Shown in pieces: positions 5,164-5,511 of a stretch of 5,511 nucleotides of DNA. The stretch is from Gammaproteobacteria bacterium (GTDB taxonomy: Bacteria; Pseudomonadota; Gammaproteobacteria; DRJJ01): assembly GCA_011052255.1 (NCBI GenBank), contig DRJJ01000178.1, positions 1-5,511 on the forward strand. Direction: 5' to 3'. The stretch's first letter is position 1, and the number at the start of each line of letters is the position of its first letter. The notes under the pieces are model-generated. The model was not told the origin of the DNA and made no database searches. It saw only the letters and a program-made list of their open reading frames with translations. The position numbers were made by a program, and so were the translations under genes.

Positions 5164-5511
5164 TTAATGCGCCGCCTCCCAATTCTTACCCGTACCAATA
5201 TCCACCACCAGTGGCACACATAATTCAGCAGCGCGCTGCATGCGTGTACGGATTTCATCGGTGGCCGATTCAAGATAACTTTCATGCACCTCAAACACCA
5301 GCTCATCATGCACCTGCATAATCATACGCACTTGCTCACCGGCATCGCCTTGTAGCCATTTATCCACGTCGATCATCGCCAGCTTGATGATGTCAGCCGC
5401 GGTGCCCTGCATTGGGGCATTGATAGCAGTACGTTCCGCATATTGCCGACGCTGGCCATTGCGTGAATTAATCTCGGGCAGGTACAGGCGACGACCTAGC
5501 ACCGTTTCAAC
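5164..5511 (-). CDS. polA: DNA polymerase I, C-terminal end, truncated by window edge
   Basis: Family A DNA polymerase used in excision repair and in removal of RNA primers. The 115 codons present (VETVLGRRLYLPEINSRN... to NWEAAH, stop TAA 5166-5164) cover the end of the polymerase palm. The family signature RTAINAPMQGTAADIIKLAM and motif C, MQVHDELVFEV with the metal-binding Asp-Glu, are intact. The C-terminal NWEAAH matches the NWDQAH-type end of the E. coli enzyme. The 5'-3' exonuclease, 3'-5' exonuclease and fingers domains lie beyond the right edge. Convergent with engB, a conserved arrangement. An apparent GTG start inside the fragment (5502-5500) is an internal codon. Confidence 0.97.
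   Translation of the reverse strand, partial: VETVLGRRLYLPEINSRNGQRRQYAERTAINAPMQGTAADIIKLAMIDVDKWLQGDAGEQVRMIMQVHDELVFEVHESYLESATDEIRTRMQRAAELCVPLVVDIGTGKNWEAAH

Noticed and set aside
5017..5223. 68-codon plus-strand open frame
   Set aside because: It passes through the inverted hairpin repeats and into the antisense of polA; part of its residues are simply the translated repeat core.

Overview
The window looks like ordinary chromosomal DNA from a gammaproteobacterium outside the Enterobacterales. The encoded PrlC, SrkA, EngB, cytochrome c4 and PolA all read as gammaproteobacterial versions. A polA / engB / cytochrome c4 cluster is, from memory, typical of Pseudomonas-like and related lineages. 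No phage, transposase, CRISPR or plasmid gene is visible. The species cannot be named from the sequence.

Layout from left to right: (1) the N-terminal third of oligopeptidase A (prlC), minus strand, running off the left edge; (2) a divergent 156-bp spacer with alternative hairpins; (3) srkA (yihE/rdoA), a stress-response Ser/Thr kinase, plus strand; (4) an AT-rich leader with a good promoter, two palindromes and a possible 21-codon leader ORF, followed by a 104-residue protein of unknown function; (5) a second strong promoter and a 220-residue acidic, helical protein of unknown function; (6) a GTAG-headed REP-like repeat and a strong bidirectional terminator; (7) a diheme cytochrome c4, minus strand, with an extended -10 promoter; (8) the divergent GTPase gene engB, plus strand; (9) a 483-bp spacer without a convincing gene; (10) the last 115 codons of DNA polymerase I (polA), minus strand, running off the right edge.

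The genes do not form one pathway. SrkA (stress signalling), EngB (50S ribosome assembly), PolA (repair and Okazaki fragment processing), PrlC (peptide turnover) and cytochrome c4 (periplasmic electron transfer) are housekeeping or stress functions, each apparently in its own short transcription unit. The two unknown genes each have a recognisable promoter and ribosome binding site.

The part most worth a second look is the polA-engB spacer. It holds a second copy of the REP-like repeat, a pair of inverted hairpins of another repeat family, a likely engB terminator, and a minus-strand terminator preceded by another hairpin. In E. coli the sRNA Spot 42 (spf), and in Pseudomonas the sRNA ErsA, lie in this same polA-engB interval, so a positional analogue is plausible but unproven. 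I see no complete new multi-gene system here.
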